Assembly (NCBI GenBank): GCA_002989075.1
Contig: PSQN01000017.1
Location: 248,001-312,000, forward strand
Length of the DNA stretch: 64,000 bases
Reading direction: 5' to 3'
Source: Arthonia radiata
Lineage: Eukaryota; Ascomycota; Arthoniomycetes; Arthoniales; Arthoniaceae
Shown: in pieces, positions 46,396 to 57,183 of the stretch
How the letters are laid out: each line of letters starts with the position of its first letter
Numbering within the stretch: the first letter of the stretch is position 1
Notes under the pieces: model-generated
Databases searched by the model: none
What the model saw: only the letters and a program-made list of their open reading frames with translations
What the model was told of the DNA's origin: nothing
Translations under genes and position numbers: made by a program

Positions 46396-46890
46396 GCGCT
46401 GCGCATCCTCAAAGTTTTTCCAGCAAAAGCTAAATATTAATCAGTCAGACTGTCACACAGACAGCAGCCAGCCATCCTCAGATACTATCGTCTGTGTCTA
46501 ACGCAGACATCTCCCAGCTCCTTACCAATGATAACACTGGTCAACGCAGCGATATCGCTCTAAGCATAATACGCAGCGCTTAGTACTTTGTGTTGTGAAT
46601 TGGGTAACGGATACTGTCGCTCGATTGCTACTACTACCGACCTTAATACTCTATAGTGTTTAGGAGCCCCCTTATATATCCTACCTTTACTAATACTACT
46701 ACCTTATACTGCCTCTTAATTAATATAATACTATTAGGCCTCTATATTGATACCTATAATAGGAAGGATAGATCTATATCTTTAAAAGTTTTATATAAGT
46801 GCTATATATAGCTACTTAGATACTTACTAGAAGCTTTCTTAAGATTATCTAGCTTATTCAGGCTCTCTTTATATCTATTATCTTTACTCT
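46396..46890. other. Right edge of the gene island
   Basis: 46,396-46,640 is balanced DNA without a gene. From about 46,640 composition turns to RIP-type TpA-rich sequence up to the LTR at 46,891. Nothing else recognised. Confidence 0.5.
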
Positions 46891-47341
46891 TGTAACGCCG
46901 GTCGCTAGAAGGACCGAAGTAAGGCTTACTTACCTTATATACTTATTAACCTTAGTAGTAGATATCTCGTATGCTAAAGACTAAGAGGCAGGAGAGGCGA
47001 GACAGATTATAAAGAGTAAGAGGGGCTTAACTAAAGTAGATAGAAGATAAAGTACGTTACTTAAATATAGTTAAGAAACTTATATCTAAATATTAAGTTA
47101 ATAGACTAAAGTCTATTCTAAGGTCAGCTATTAGTTTAGCTATATAGTTTAAGATATATAGGTATGTTTTTCTATACCTAATAGTTTTAATAACTATTCT
47201 ATTATATTATTAGGATTCTAATACAATATAGCGATGTCGCTAACGTCGCTATATTAGAGTTATTAGGTATACTATATAATACTCTGGTTAAGGCTAGCTA
47301 CGCTTAGCCTTGTACTAGCCTAATATAGTAAGATTATAATA
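46891..47341 (-). repeat. 3' LTR (type A) of the reverse fragment
   Basis: 451 bp; on + it starts TGTAACGCCGG and ends GATTATAATA. It contains the U3 palindrome region at about 47,230-47,265. Confidence 0.9.
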
Positions 47342-47379
47342 TAAGGTCCCCTCTTTAAGGCTAGTTGTTCTTAACGGCC

Positions 47380-48179
47380 CTAGAGATATTAAAACCTTGT
47401 TGTTACTTAGTAATAGGTTTAGTTCTATAAGTCGTTATATCTAAACTTAAGAAGGTCTCTAACGCTAATAAAGTGCTTAAGATTAATACTATCTTTACTA
47501 AAGTCTACGGCCGAGAGATACCTTTATATTTCTATTACTCTTATTTAGATAAGAAGTGTATTCTAAAGTCTAAAAAAGTATCGTACTTTGTATATATTTA
47601 CAATAAGAAGTTGTATAACGTTTGCCCGTTGTTAGAGGATAGTTAGTTTCTATTTTACGTTTATTTTTAGATTAGTTTTAACTTATTTTAGCTTAGAGTA
47701 TCCGTTCTTAGTACTTATAGATATTAAATACCCTCTAAGGGCAATATAAGTGTTTAGTAGAAGAGAAGGAATTTGTTTGTATAGCGAAAAGATAGCGTAA
47801 AGCTATTAAAGTAGCGGTTATAGATTTAGAAAAGAAGCTTAAAAGGTTATATATCTAGACGCAGAATAAAATAGATTAGAATAATATATTGTTTAAGAAA
47901 GAATAGCTAGCAGCTATATCTAGTAGTAATATTATAGATATACTAAGTAGCCTAAGTATAGATTTTTATAATAATCTATACTTAAAGTTAGGTAGCAGGC
48001 TACTAATATAGTAAGCTAGTTTGTTTATAGATAACCTAAGTACCGGTAGGACGCACTAGATAGTAAATTAGAGTATTAGTGCTACTATAATCGATTAATA
48101 TTTTAGTTCTAATATTGTTAAATAGTATCTTTATAGTTAGTTAGGTTTCATTTCGGTTTCTATTAATTTTTATATTTAG
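47380..48179 (+). pseudogene. Antisense spliced Zn2Cys6-type gene in the reverse fragment (aORF)
   Basis: On + because its host element is on minus. The cluster at 47527-47616 has exact Zn2Cys6 spacing. Only the third position is still Cys (TGT 47557); the other five are TAT/TAC (Tyr). An intron at 47642-47691 follows LLED. Exon 2 aligns residue by residue with the type B copy (S-I-R-S-(Q)-Y-L against S-V-Y-S-(Q)-Y-S; VAVIDLEKKLKRLY; LAAISSSNIIDIL). It ends at TAG 48177, the same place as in type B. The start is uncertain. Decayed by RIP. Confidence 0.7.
47642..47691 (+). other. Intron in the antisense gene of the reverse fragment
   Basis: 50 nt, donor GTTAGT, branch-like TTTTAAC, acceptor TTTTAG. 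Not a multiple of 3: the frames on either side agree only when it is removed. Confidence 0.75.
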
Positions 48180-48409
48180 AGTATCCTTTCTATTTTATAA
48201 GATACTATTATTTACCTTAGTATTATCTATAAGCTCGAATTGTTTCAACCTTATACTCGGGTTCTTAGTTGTTAGAAAGGATTTCTAGGTTGGATCGTTC
48301 TACTTCTTAGAAGTAGGCTAGTTTTAATAGCACTATATAGAATATAGGATATATTCTTATTGTTTTTAGAAGTTTAAGTTTAAATGTTATAGATTTTAAT
48401 TGCTATAAA

Positions 48410-48880
48410 TATTACGGATACTAGCCCTAGACGGCCTAGCGTACGTTTAAGTATTAACTACCGCCAATTATCTCAGCTCTACTAGCATTATTTCTAACTA
48501 AGCCTATAAACCCGCTATAGATATTATTAAACAAGACGGCTATAAAGGTGTATATTCCTTATAAACCTAATATAGGTATTATTAGGTTAGTAGATATAGA
48601 GAAACTTCTCTATATACCTTAGACTATATAGCTAGACTAATAGCCGCTCTTAAAATAGACTTTAGTCTATTAACTTAATATCTAAATATAAGTTTCTTAA
48701 CTATATTTAGGTAATATACTTTAACTTCTATCTACTTTGGTTAAGCTTCTCTTATCTTCTATAATTTATCTTACCTCTCCTATCTTTTAGTCTCTAGTAT
48801 ATAAGATACCTACTACTAAGTTTAATAAGTATATAAGGTAAGTAAGTCTTAGTTTGGTTCTCCTAGCAACCGGCGTTACA
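48410..48880 (+). repeat. Solo LTR (type B)
   Basis: 471 bp, begins TATTACGGATACTAGCC and ends GGCGTTACA, closely matching 33202-33673. Flanked by ATAAA (48405-48409) and ATAAG (48881-48885), a 5-bp duplication with one G/A change. The interrupted fragment resumes on the other side. Best explained by LTR-LTR recombination of a type B insertion. Confidence 0.9.
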
Positions 48881-49321
48881 ATAAGATTTTAAACGGTTCT
48901 GTTTTAGTATAGTTAAGTTTTTTGCTTAGTCTAATAGTTTTTAAGTTTCTTATAAGTAAGTAAGCTCTTTTCTCTTCTTTTATACTTATATTCGAGATAG
49001 TTCTTAACTTATTACACTTTTTTCTAGTTTGTTTATTAATAAACTCGCTGTTAAACTTTAATTACTAGTATAGAGTTTTTATACTTATAGCTATTTACAT
49101 AGCTATTTTATTTTTAGTAGTATTCTATAGTTATCTACTCTAAAGAGGGTAGTAGCTATATAAGATATAGAATAGAGTTATTTCTATTATATTGTTCTTT
49201 ATATTATTATACGCGGCTTATAGTACTAGTAGTAATTATACCTAGTTGTCTTACTAGTAGTTAACGTATACTTCGAGATACTGTTTTAGTGTTTAATTTA
49301 TTCTTTCGGTCTATCTATCTG

Positions 49322-49560
49322 TAATATATAAACGTCCTGATAGCGAATTAGAACAGAATGTTGCCTATTTAGGAAGGCTGCAATTCTAGGAGGATATCTT
49401 TCCTCTAGTAGACGCATCCCTTTCTAGTCTTCTCAATAATTAGCTTAAATATTAGTAGGGCTTATTTAGGCCCTTTTTGCTACCTAACTGCTCTCTGCCC
49501 TATACTTAAATTACATTCTAATTATTCGAAACCTATAAGGAGAGCGGCCGGCAGTCAGGT
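49322..49560. other. Junction between the reverse fragment and Gypsy-2
   Basis: Moderately GC-rich stretch with C/T-rich runs. It could be leader or LTR remnant of Gypsy-2 (TGTTGCC at about 49,353 and AAATTACA at about 49,512 resemble LTR ends), but I found no second copy downstream. Confidence 0.35.
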
Positions 49561-52500
49561 ACCTTATCGACGTCGCTTAGGGATTAACCCGATATAACCG
49601 AGTATAGCTAAGACTCTATATATTCGTTAAAATAAATAATATTAAAATTAATTAATAGCTAGTACTAGTAAGTACTATATTTAAAGAGAACAAGCAAGAA
49701 ACTAAGTATACAACGGTAGTTACTTTATATCCGCTATATAAGTAGAATATAGAGCGTAGCAAAGTATAGCTAACGTTAAAGAAGACTAGGACCCTTATAT
49801 AGGATTTAGCGACAATAATAAGTAAGAGAGCTTATAAGCCGATAAATAGACGCTAAGCAGATCGCAAACTAAGAAGAACAATAGTCTAAACTAAAACAAT
49901 AACAACAACGAAGAGGCCTACTAAGGCTCTAACTACAAAGAGTCCCTCTTTAGCGCCTTCTTAAGTATTAAGGTACGAAAGCTAAAATAAGAACTGCTAG
50001 TATAGCAGTAGCAGTATACTATTAAGAAGCTTAAGCTTAAAAAGCAAATACTTAAAGTTAAGCTTCAGTCTATCTATAATTTAGAAGCTAGTAGTAAGCA
50101 GCTATCAAGCAATTTAAGCCTTTAAAGCTAAATTAACAAGCTTCTTAAGAAAGAGGTACCTAAGCTTAAGAGAGCAATAGGCTCTATAGGCACTTAATAG
50201 ACTTAAACTATTAAAAAAAGATTTTAAATAGCTAACGTATCGGACTCTAATAACGTTCGTATTATTATTTAGTACGTTTAAAAACGTCCTAGAAACGTAG
50301 CGGATAGGTAGCAAACTTACATCGAAAAAAATAAAGAGAAGACGTTACTTTACGTATAAACGTACTTTAAAGAATAGATAATAGAATATATTGTCGACTT
50401 AGCTATAGCTACTATAGCTAACGTAGAAAAGTTCTTTACGTTAATATAGAGTTTAACGTAGAAGCTCGAGGACTTTCTAAGCTTTCTATAGAACAAAGAA
50501 ACTAAGTTGCTAGGTAGTAAGATACTAAACCTAAATTAGGCTGTATTCTACTATATATACTTACCTTTATAGATTAAGGCGAAGCTAATTAAGTAAGGTC
50601 TCTTAGAGAACCTACTTAAAGATATAATTAAGCTTCTAAAGAAAGTTTATTAATATATAAATATTAATTATAGTATATCGTAGGACGCCCGCAATACTAA
50701 TATAAACTAAAATCGCTTCGGTAGCGGATTAGATATAAACTATAGTAGTTATAACGCTAGAGTATCTTTATAGAGGTTAGGCCGCGGACAAGGCGGTTTA
50801 TACCAAGGATAAGGCAACTTGCCGGTCTAATAAAGAGACAATAGCTCTGCCGCATAGGGGCAACTAGAGTCGATATATAGTAAGGTAAATATTATCTACT
50901 TTATATACAATTAGAAAGGGTATTATACTACTAAATGTACTATACCTCAAACCGGTATCAAGTTAACGCTAGTTAGGCGGGGAAATAATAGGTCCTAAGG
51001 GTAAGTCTTATATCTCTAAAGCTTAGAGCTATCGATTAACGGCAAGGACGAATTAAAGTCTCGGTATAGCTAAGTAGGTCGCTGTAAGAGGTCCTTGCGC
51101 TAGTAGATTTTAGTATAGAGATTAACCTTATTAATTATCGTATTATGCTTAAAAGAGGATAGTAAAAATTGTATTGAGTAAAGCTCCCGTATACTAAGTT
51201 TCTTAATAAAAATAAGCTATAGCTTTATAGTACGTATAACGTATATATAACCGTAAGAGACGTATATAGGGAGAAACGGTATTACTAATTTTACCTATAT
51301 TCAACTAACTTTATAGAATACAGCCTCGTCTTAGAATACCTATAGCTTGAGTAAGTTGAGCCCTAGATTAGCTAGACGATAAGAATAATTACTTAGAAAA
51401 ACCTTTCTACGTCTAAAGAATAGGTAGTAGAAGCTAAATTTATTAAGATTATTAGTAAAGACATAATTTTAGTATATTTATAAAGAGGCGAATAGTACTA
51501 CTCTATAATTCTATAGATAGAAGTAGATAGACGTTATAAGTATTAAATAGCGGTCCTATTAGACGTTAGTTTGTCGCTAGACCGGACCCTGGATAGCGAG
51601 CCTAAGAAAGTAGAGAAGCAAAATAAGCTTTCTCGTTAGTATACTAAATATAAAGATATCTTTTCTAAAGAACTGTCGAGTAAGCTTGCGCCGCTTAATA
51701 AGCATACTTATAAGATTAAGCTTAAGAATAGCATAGAACCTCTATATAAGCTAATCTACTCTATATCGTAGGATAAGCTAAAGACGCTCTAAAAATATCT
51801 AAATACTATAATTAAGAAAGGATAGATACAACCCTCTATCAGTCCGGCGGGTACTTTGGTTCTATTTATATTTAAGGTAGACAGATTGTTGAGACTATAT
51901 ATTAACTACCGTAGTTTAAATAATATAACTATAAAGAATCGCTATGTATTACCGCTAGTCTCTAAGATTTTTAATCGCCTATAAGGCTTAAAGATATTTA
52001 TAAAGCTTAATCTTTATAATACCTATTACTGTATCTATATCTATAAAGGGGATAAGTAGAAGACAGCGTTTTATACCCGATATAGGCACTATAAATACCT
52101 AGTAATACCTTTTAAACTAGTAAACGCCTCTACTACGTTCTAGGTATATATCTATAAAGCTATAGGTAATCTTATTAATACCGTATATATCGTTTATATA
52201 GACAATATCTTAATTTTCTCTAAAGACGAGGAAAGCTATAAAGGCTATATTAAAGAAGTTCTATAAAGGCTCTATAAATAGGGTTTATTTATAAAGCTGT
52301 TTAAGTATTAATTTTATACTACTAAGGTTTCTTTCCTAGGGTTTACTATAAGAGTCGATAGTATTAAAATAGACCTAGAAAGGGTACAGACTATAGCCAA
52401 ATAGCTAGTTCCTATTACTATAAAGCAAATCCTGTCCTTTCTAGGATTTGTAAACTTCTACCGGCGATTTATCTATAGATTTAGTCGTATCGTAGCGCTA

Positions 52501-55150
52501 ATAAACGTACTAACAAAAGACGTTAAGTTTATTTAGAGCAAAGTCTAATAAGAAGCTTTTAAAGCGCTAAAGTAAGCCTTTATAAATATACTAGTACTAA
52601 CGTACTTTAATCTAATACTGTTAATCGTTTTAATAACTAACGCGTTAGACTTTATAATAGTAGGTATCTTACTTTAGCTAAGGAAAGATAGCTAATTAAC
52701 ATTGCTATTAAATATTAACTTAGGCTTACCTACACTAGATATAGCGGACACCGCTCGGACTAGTATTAATAATAAGGTAGATATATACTTATATCCGGTA
52801 GCGTTCTTTTTAAAGAAATTTATAGACACTAAGCTAAGATATAATACCTATAATAAAGAGCTTATAGCAATATAGACTAGCTTTAAGTACCAGTACTATT
52901 ACCTTATTAGTACACAGCACTTAGTAAAGGTCGTAATAGACTACAATAATCTATAATATTTTATAACAATAAAAGTATTATTTTACCGATAGACGCGCTA
53001 GATAAAAGACTTATTAGTATTTAACTTTAAAATACTATACCGTACAGGGAGTAAGAACCTAGTAGACGCGCTATTGCGCCGTCTAGATTATAAGAACCTA
53101 TATAGAGTAAAGAAAGATAACGCTAATAAGATATTACTAAGCCTATAGTAGAAGCTTAGAAGAGATACTACTTTACTTAGTACCAGAGAGAAGCCCTCTA
53201 GCTTAGAAGAAGGTATAATTGCTACCTTAATTATATTACTTAAAGATTAGTTTAAATACTATTAGCGGTTTAGCTATCGATCTAAAATTCTAGACGCGAC
53301 TATAGCCTAAGTCGAGGGTAGATTAGAGTTAGATACAGACCTTATATAGGATACCTAGGAGCGAGAAACGTGTCTATCTTCTTCTACTAATATAGAGCCT
53401 TTTCTAGTAGCTCTTGTATTACAATTTAAGATAGTTACAGCTACCGCTCTTAAAACAGCTTATAGTAATACTTCTTGAGGTCTTGCAGTCTTAATCTTAA
53501 AAGCCTAATAAGAGGACGCCTTTATAAAGTAGAAAGTATCGGAGTAAAAATTATTAGCTAGGACTAAAGATTAGTAGAGTAATAAAACGGTAGTAAATCG
53601 CCGTTAAGCTAATATAAGAAAGCGCCGTACAAGTTAAATCGACTTAGATACTCTAATAGGGCCTAACTTAAACTCTAAGTCTCTAAAGTATATAGAATAG
53701 TTAGTCGATAGCTACAGGTTGTTGCGCTAAGATAGTAAAATTTAGATACTAGAATACTCTATATTAAAGCTTAAAATTATAAGCAGAAATTATAATAATA
53801 AGCTTATTAGCTACTTTAAGGTTAAGAAGACCTTTAAAATTCTAAGACGTAAATATACGTAGGAAAAAATAGTAATTTATATTAAGAGCTTTATTACTAA
53901 ATATAATATATACTAACGGATAGCTGTAAGGAGGTATAAACTATATAGCGAAACAGCAGCAATACCGGTTCCGATTGGCCTCTTTAAGGACCTATTCTTA
54001 GACTTTATTGTTAAACTACCGATAGTTCTTTTAAAAAACAGAGACATTGTTAATTTAATTCTTATAGTCGTAGACCACTTCTCTAAGTTTATAATCTATA
54101 TTTTAGTTAGTAAAACTATAGATACTATAGAGCTAGCGGAAGTACTTTACAAACACTAAACAAAAACATTAAGATTTCCGAGAAGCTTCTTATCTGACAG
54201 AGGATCTATATTTACTAGCTTATATTAAAGCACCTTTTACTAGTATTTAGCTGTAAAACGAAGATTAAGTACAGCGTTTTACTCTTAAACTAATAGCTAA
54301 ACTAAGCGCTAGAACTAGAAGCTTAAAAACTACCTACGTATCTATATCTCTTAGAATTAAAATAATTAGTATAAGTATCTAAAGAAGCTACTTTTGCGTA
54401 TAATTTAAAAGTTTATTTATTAATAAAAATTTTGCCGATTAAATACACGTTTGGTTGCGTTATAGATATACTAGACGGCGCGCCGCCGTTAAATTAATAC
54501 TATACTATAGTTAAGCTAAACAACCTTTCTATCGGTAAGGATATCTTCTATTAAGGGGAGAGGTAGCTTAGACTAGAATATCTTATAGTAGTTAAGTATA
54601 TAGAAGAACGCCTTCTCTACTAACAAGAAATAAAGCAGTAGCTAGAGAAAGCTTAGCGTCTATAGATAAAATAGTATAATACTAAGTATATACTAAAATA
54701 CTATATAGTAGATAACTTAGTACTACTATCGTTAAAGAACCTTAAGACAAAGAGGCTAATAAAGAAGCTTAATAATCGAAGCTTAGAACTATTTAGAATC
54801 CTTAAGAAAGTAAGTAAATAAGCTTACTAGCTAGTACTACTAGACTTTTACTATATCTACTCTATCTTCTATATATTCTTACTAGAGCTATATCGCCGCC
54901 GGCCCGGTATAGAACCGCCTAGTCTGGTTAAGATTAATAGTAGTAAGGAATAGCTTATTAAGGCGATTCGCTTTAAAGTTAAGAACAAAGACTAGTATTA
55001 GATTAAGTAGCAGGGGTAGTTAGAGGCAAATAATACGATAGAGCTGCGGGCATATCTTAAAGACTCTAATGCTCTTAAAGAATTTAAGAAGTATAAAAGC
55101 GCTGAGCCAAAAGACAAGCGTCTAAGGTAAACTAGACAATATAAATAAAA
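49560..55150 (+). mobile_element. Gypsy-2: internal region of a different Ty3/Gypsy lineage
   Basis: Gag-pol on +, all stops RIP-type. A gag-like region lies at about 49,900-50,650 with a coiled, Lys-rich part and NVEKFF. A zinc-knuckle remnant near 50,905-50,940 reads Y-I-Y-N-x-K-G-Y-Y-T-T-K-C, Cys and His replaced by Tyr. RT spans about 51,710-52,480 with SPAGT, YINYRSLN and YIDN at the active site (52,196). RNase H runs to about 53,110. The integrase core at 53,990-54,330 has LDFIVKLP and LSDRGSIF. The sequence is unlike the type A/B elements. LTRs are not recognised, so ends are approximate. Confidence 0.8.
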
Positions 55151-56686
55151 AGAGGCTATAAGTCTACGCAATTAGCCTATAATATAACGCTAAATAGAAG
55201 ACAGAATACCTTAAGTACAGTTTAGAACATATGATTAGTATAGTATTAAAATCTAAGACTATTTATATATAATTATAAAGCTTAAGCTATAAGAAAGCTA
55301 AAATAAGACTTATATAGGAAGAAAATATAGAAATATTTTGATAAGCTAAGGAAAACTACTTACACAGACTAAACCCTAGCTAAACAAAAGGTAGAAAACT
55401 ATAAAAAGACTATTTAAACTAGTATTAAAGTTAGTACAGATTAGCGGTATAATACTGTTTAATCTAGCCGCAACTACTGTCGATACGGTTCTAAATCTAA
55501 TTGACTAGATCTACTATAGCTAGCTCGTAAGAAGCCTTATTTATAGACAGCTAAGGGTCGTATAACCCTATACTAGAATCGAAGCTCTAGCGTAGCGCCT
55601 TAATACGCTTAAAATCGTTAGTATCGGCCTGCTCGACTAACTTAGTACCCAGACTACGCTACTAGGCCTATAGCTAAATATAAAAGGCGCAAAGTAGAGT
55701 AAGATAATCGTTATAGAAAGACTCTTTGTTATTTTAGACGTCCTTACTAGAGGTTAAAAAGAAGTTAGCGCGTATAAGAAGGTTATAGATACGTCTCTAC
55801 TAAGTAGAAACCTAGTATATATTAATATAGAGTTAATTAGTACCTAAGATAGAGGGGTATTAGACTTACTATCTTATACTTGTCTTCTAATCTCCTAATA
55901 CTAGTATAGCGAGCATACTTAGCGTACTATTTTTTAGGCTACTTATAGGTCTAGTCCTTATAATACTTAAAATTAGAGTTTGTAGAAGGACTACTACATA
56001 CAGCTATATCGCTAAATAAGGCCTTTATACAATAGTAGTATACAAAGACGTAAGCCTCTAGCTAAGGCTAAATTAACGTAGATATAGCACAAAAAGCGGA
56101 ATTTAAGGGGGTAGACCGGTAAGACTTTATAGACGACTTAGGCTTATAGGTAGTGCTATAGTAATAGAGAGAATAAACAATCTTATTATTATTAAAGTCG
56201 TCTTTATAGACGTAACGCTTTTAATAAGCTAGAATACTAATAGTTAGACTAGAATAAAGCAATAAGAGATAGTAAACTTATAAGGAGTCGTAGAAGTTAG
56301 AGATACGCTACTTAGTTTAAGAGAGTATAGACTAGAAGAAGCCGCAGATAATTTAGAAATCAGTAAAGTAACCTTAAAAGCTTTCTTCTTATAAACGTTA
56401 TAAAGAAGAGCTTTAAGATTAATAGCAGCTTTAGGGTCCTTAATACTATAAGTTAAGCGGCGAGTTAGTACTTTAGAAGAGCTCGCTCTAGCAGTAGGTT
56501 TATTAATAGAGTTAAAACCTAATATAGTAGAGATTATAAAGGCAAATTAGAGGCAATCTAATACTAAATTAGCTATAAGCTTATTAGCTAAGAAGAGAAG
56601 TAAAGGCCTATTAAAGAAGAGAAGCTTATAGGCTAAGTAGAAGAGTATAATAATATTAAAGAAAGAAAGAGAAAGTTTAAAAGAGC
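55151..56686. other. Decayed coding DNA of unknown origin
   Basis: The + strand is partly readable around 55,960-56,150 (FIDDLGL region near 56,132) and 56,300-56,690 (basic and Glu-rich: LEELALAVGLLIELKPNIVE near 56,475). The end could be a charged C-terminus like those of fungal pogo-type transposases, but no catalytic motif is visible. No LTR of Gypsy-2 found. Confidence 0.35.
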
Positions 56687-56691
56687 TAGAG

Positions 56692-57141
56692 TATTATAAT
56701 CTTACTATATTAGGCTAGTACAAGGCTAAGCGCAGCTAGCCTTATTAAAGCATTATATAGTATACCTAATAACTCTAATATAGCAACGTTAGTAACGTTG
56801 CTATATTGTAATAGGATCCTAACTATATAACAAAGGAATTATTAGAACTATTAAATATAGAGAAATATACCTTTATACCTTAAACTATATAGCTAAACTA
56901 ATAGCTAACCTTAAAATAGACTTTAGTCTATTAACTTAATATCTAAATATAAGTTTCTTAACTATATTTAGATAATATACTTTACCTTCTATCTATTCTA
57001 GTTAAGCCCCTCTTACTCTCTATAATCTATTTTACCTCTCCTATCTTTTAGTCTCTAGTATATAAGATACCTACTACTAAGGTTAATAAGTATATAAGGT
57101 AAGTAAGCCTTAGTTCGGTTCTCCTAGCAACTAGCGTTATA
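56692..57141 (+). repeat. 5' LTR (type A) of the right-end Gypsy
   Basis: 450 bp. It contains a perfect palindrome at 56777-56807: 15-bp arms AATATAGCAACGTTA and TAACGTTGCTATATT with a single central G. Confidence 0.92.
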
Positions 57142-57183
57142 CTTTAATAGACTCGCTATAAAAGTAGAGAAGGTAGATTAGTT

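Larger units (their letters stand above)
41751..46640. other. GC-balanced gene island inside the RIP block
   Basis: About 4.9 kb with balanced composition, few TpA runs and ordinary codon usage, bounded by abrupt changes at about 41,750 and 46,640. It contains three gene remnants or genes (42108-42674, 43939-44766, 45399-46395) and no repeat of the flanking families. It probably is single-copy DNA that escaped most RIP. Confidence 0.75.
46891..49321 (-). mobile_element. Truncated type A Gypsy fragment, reverse orientation
   Basis: Minus-oriented 3' end of a type A element: 3' LTR 46891-47341, PPT (47343-47356), antisense gene, chromodomain and integrase C-terminal part. Homology to 31,680-33,200 of the young copy ends at about 49,321, inside the integrase core. 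The rest of the element is missing. A type B solo LTR sits in it at 48410-48880. Confidence 0.85.

Noticed and set aside
55951-56690. pogo-type DNA transposase
   Set aside because: The charged C-terminal stretch is suggestive but no DDE catalytic motif or terminal inverted repeat could be found.
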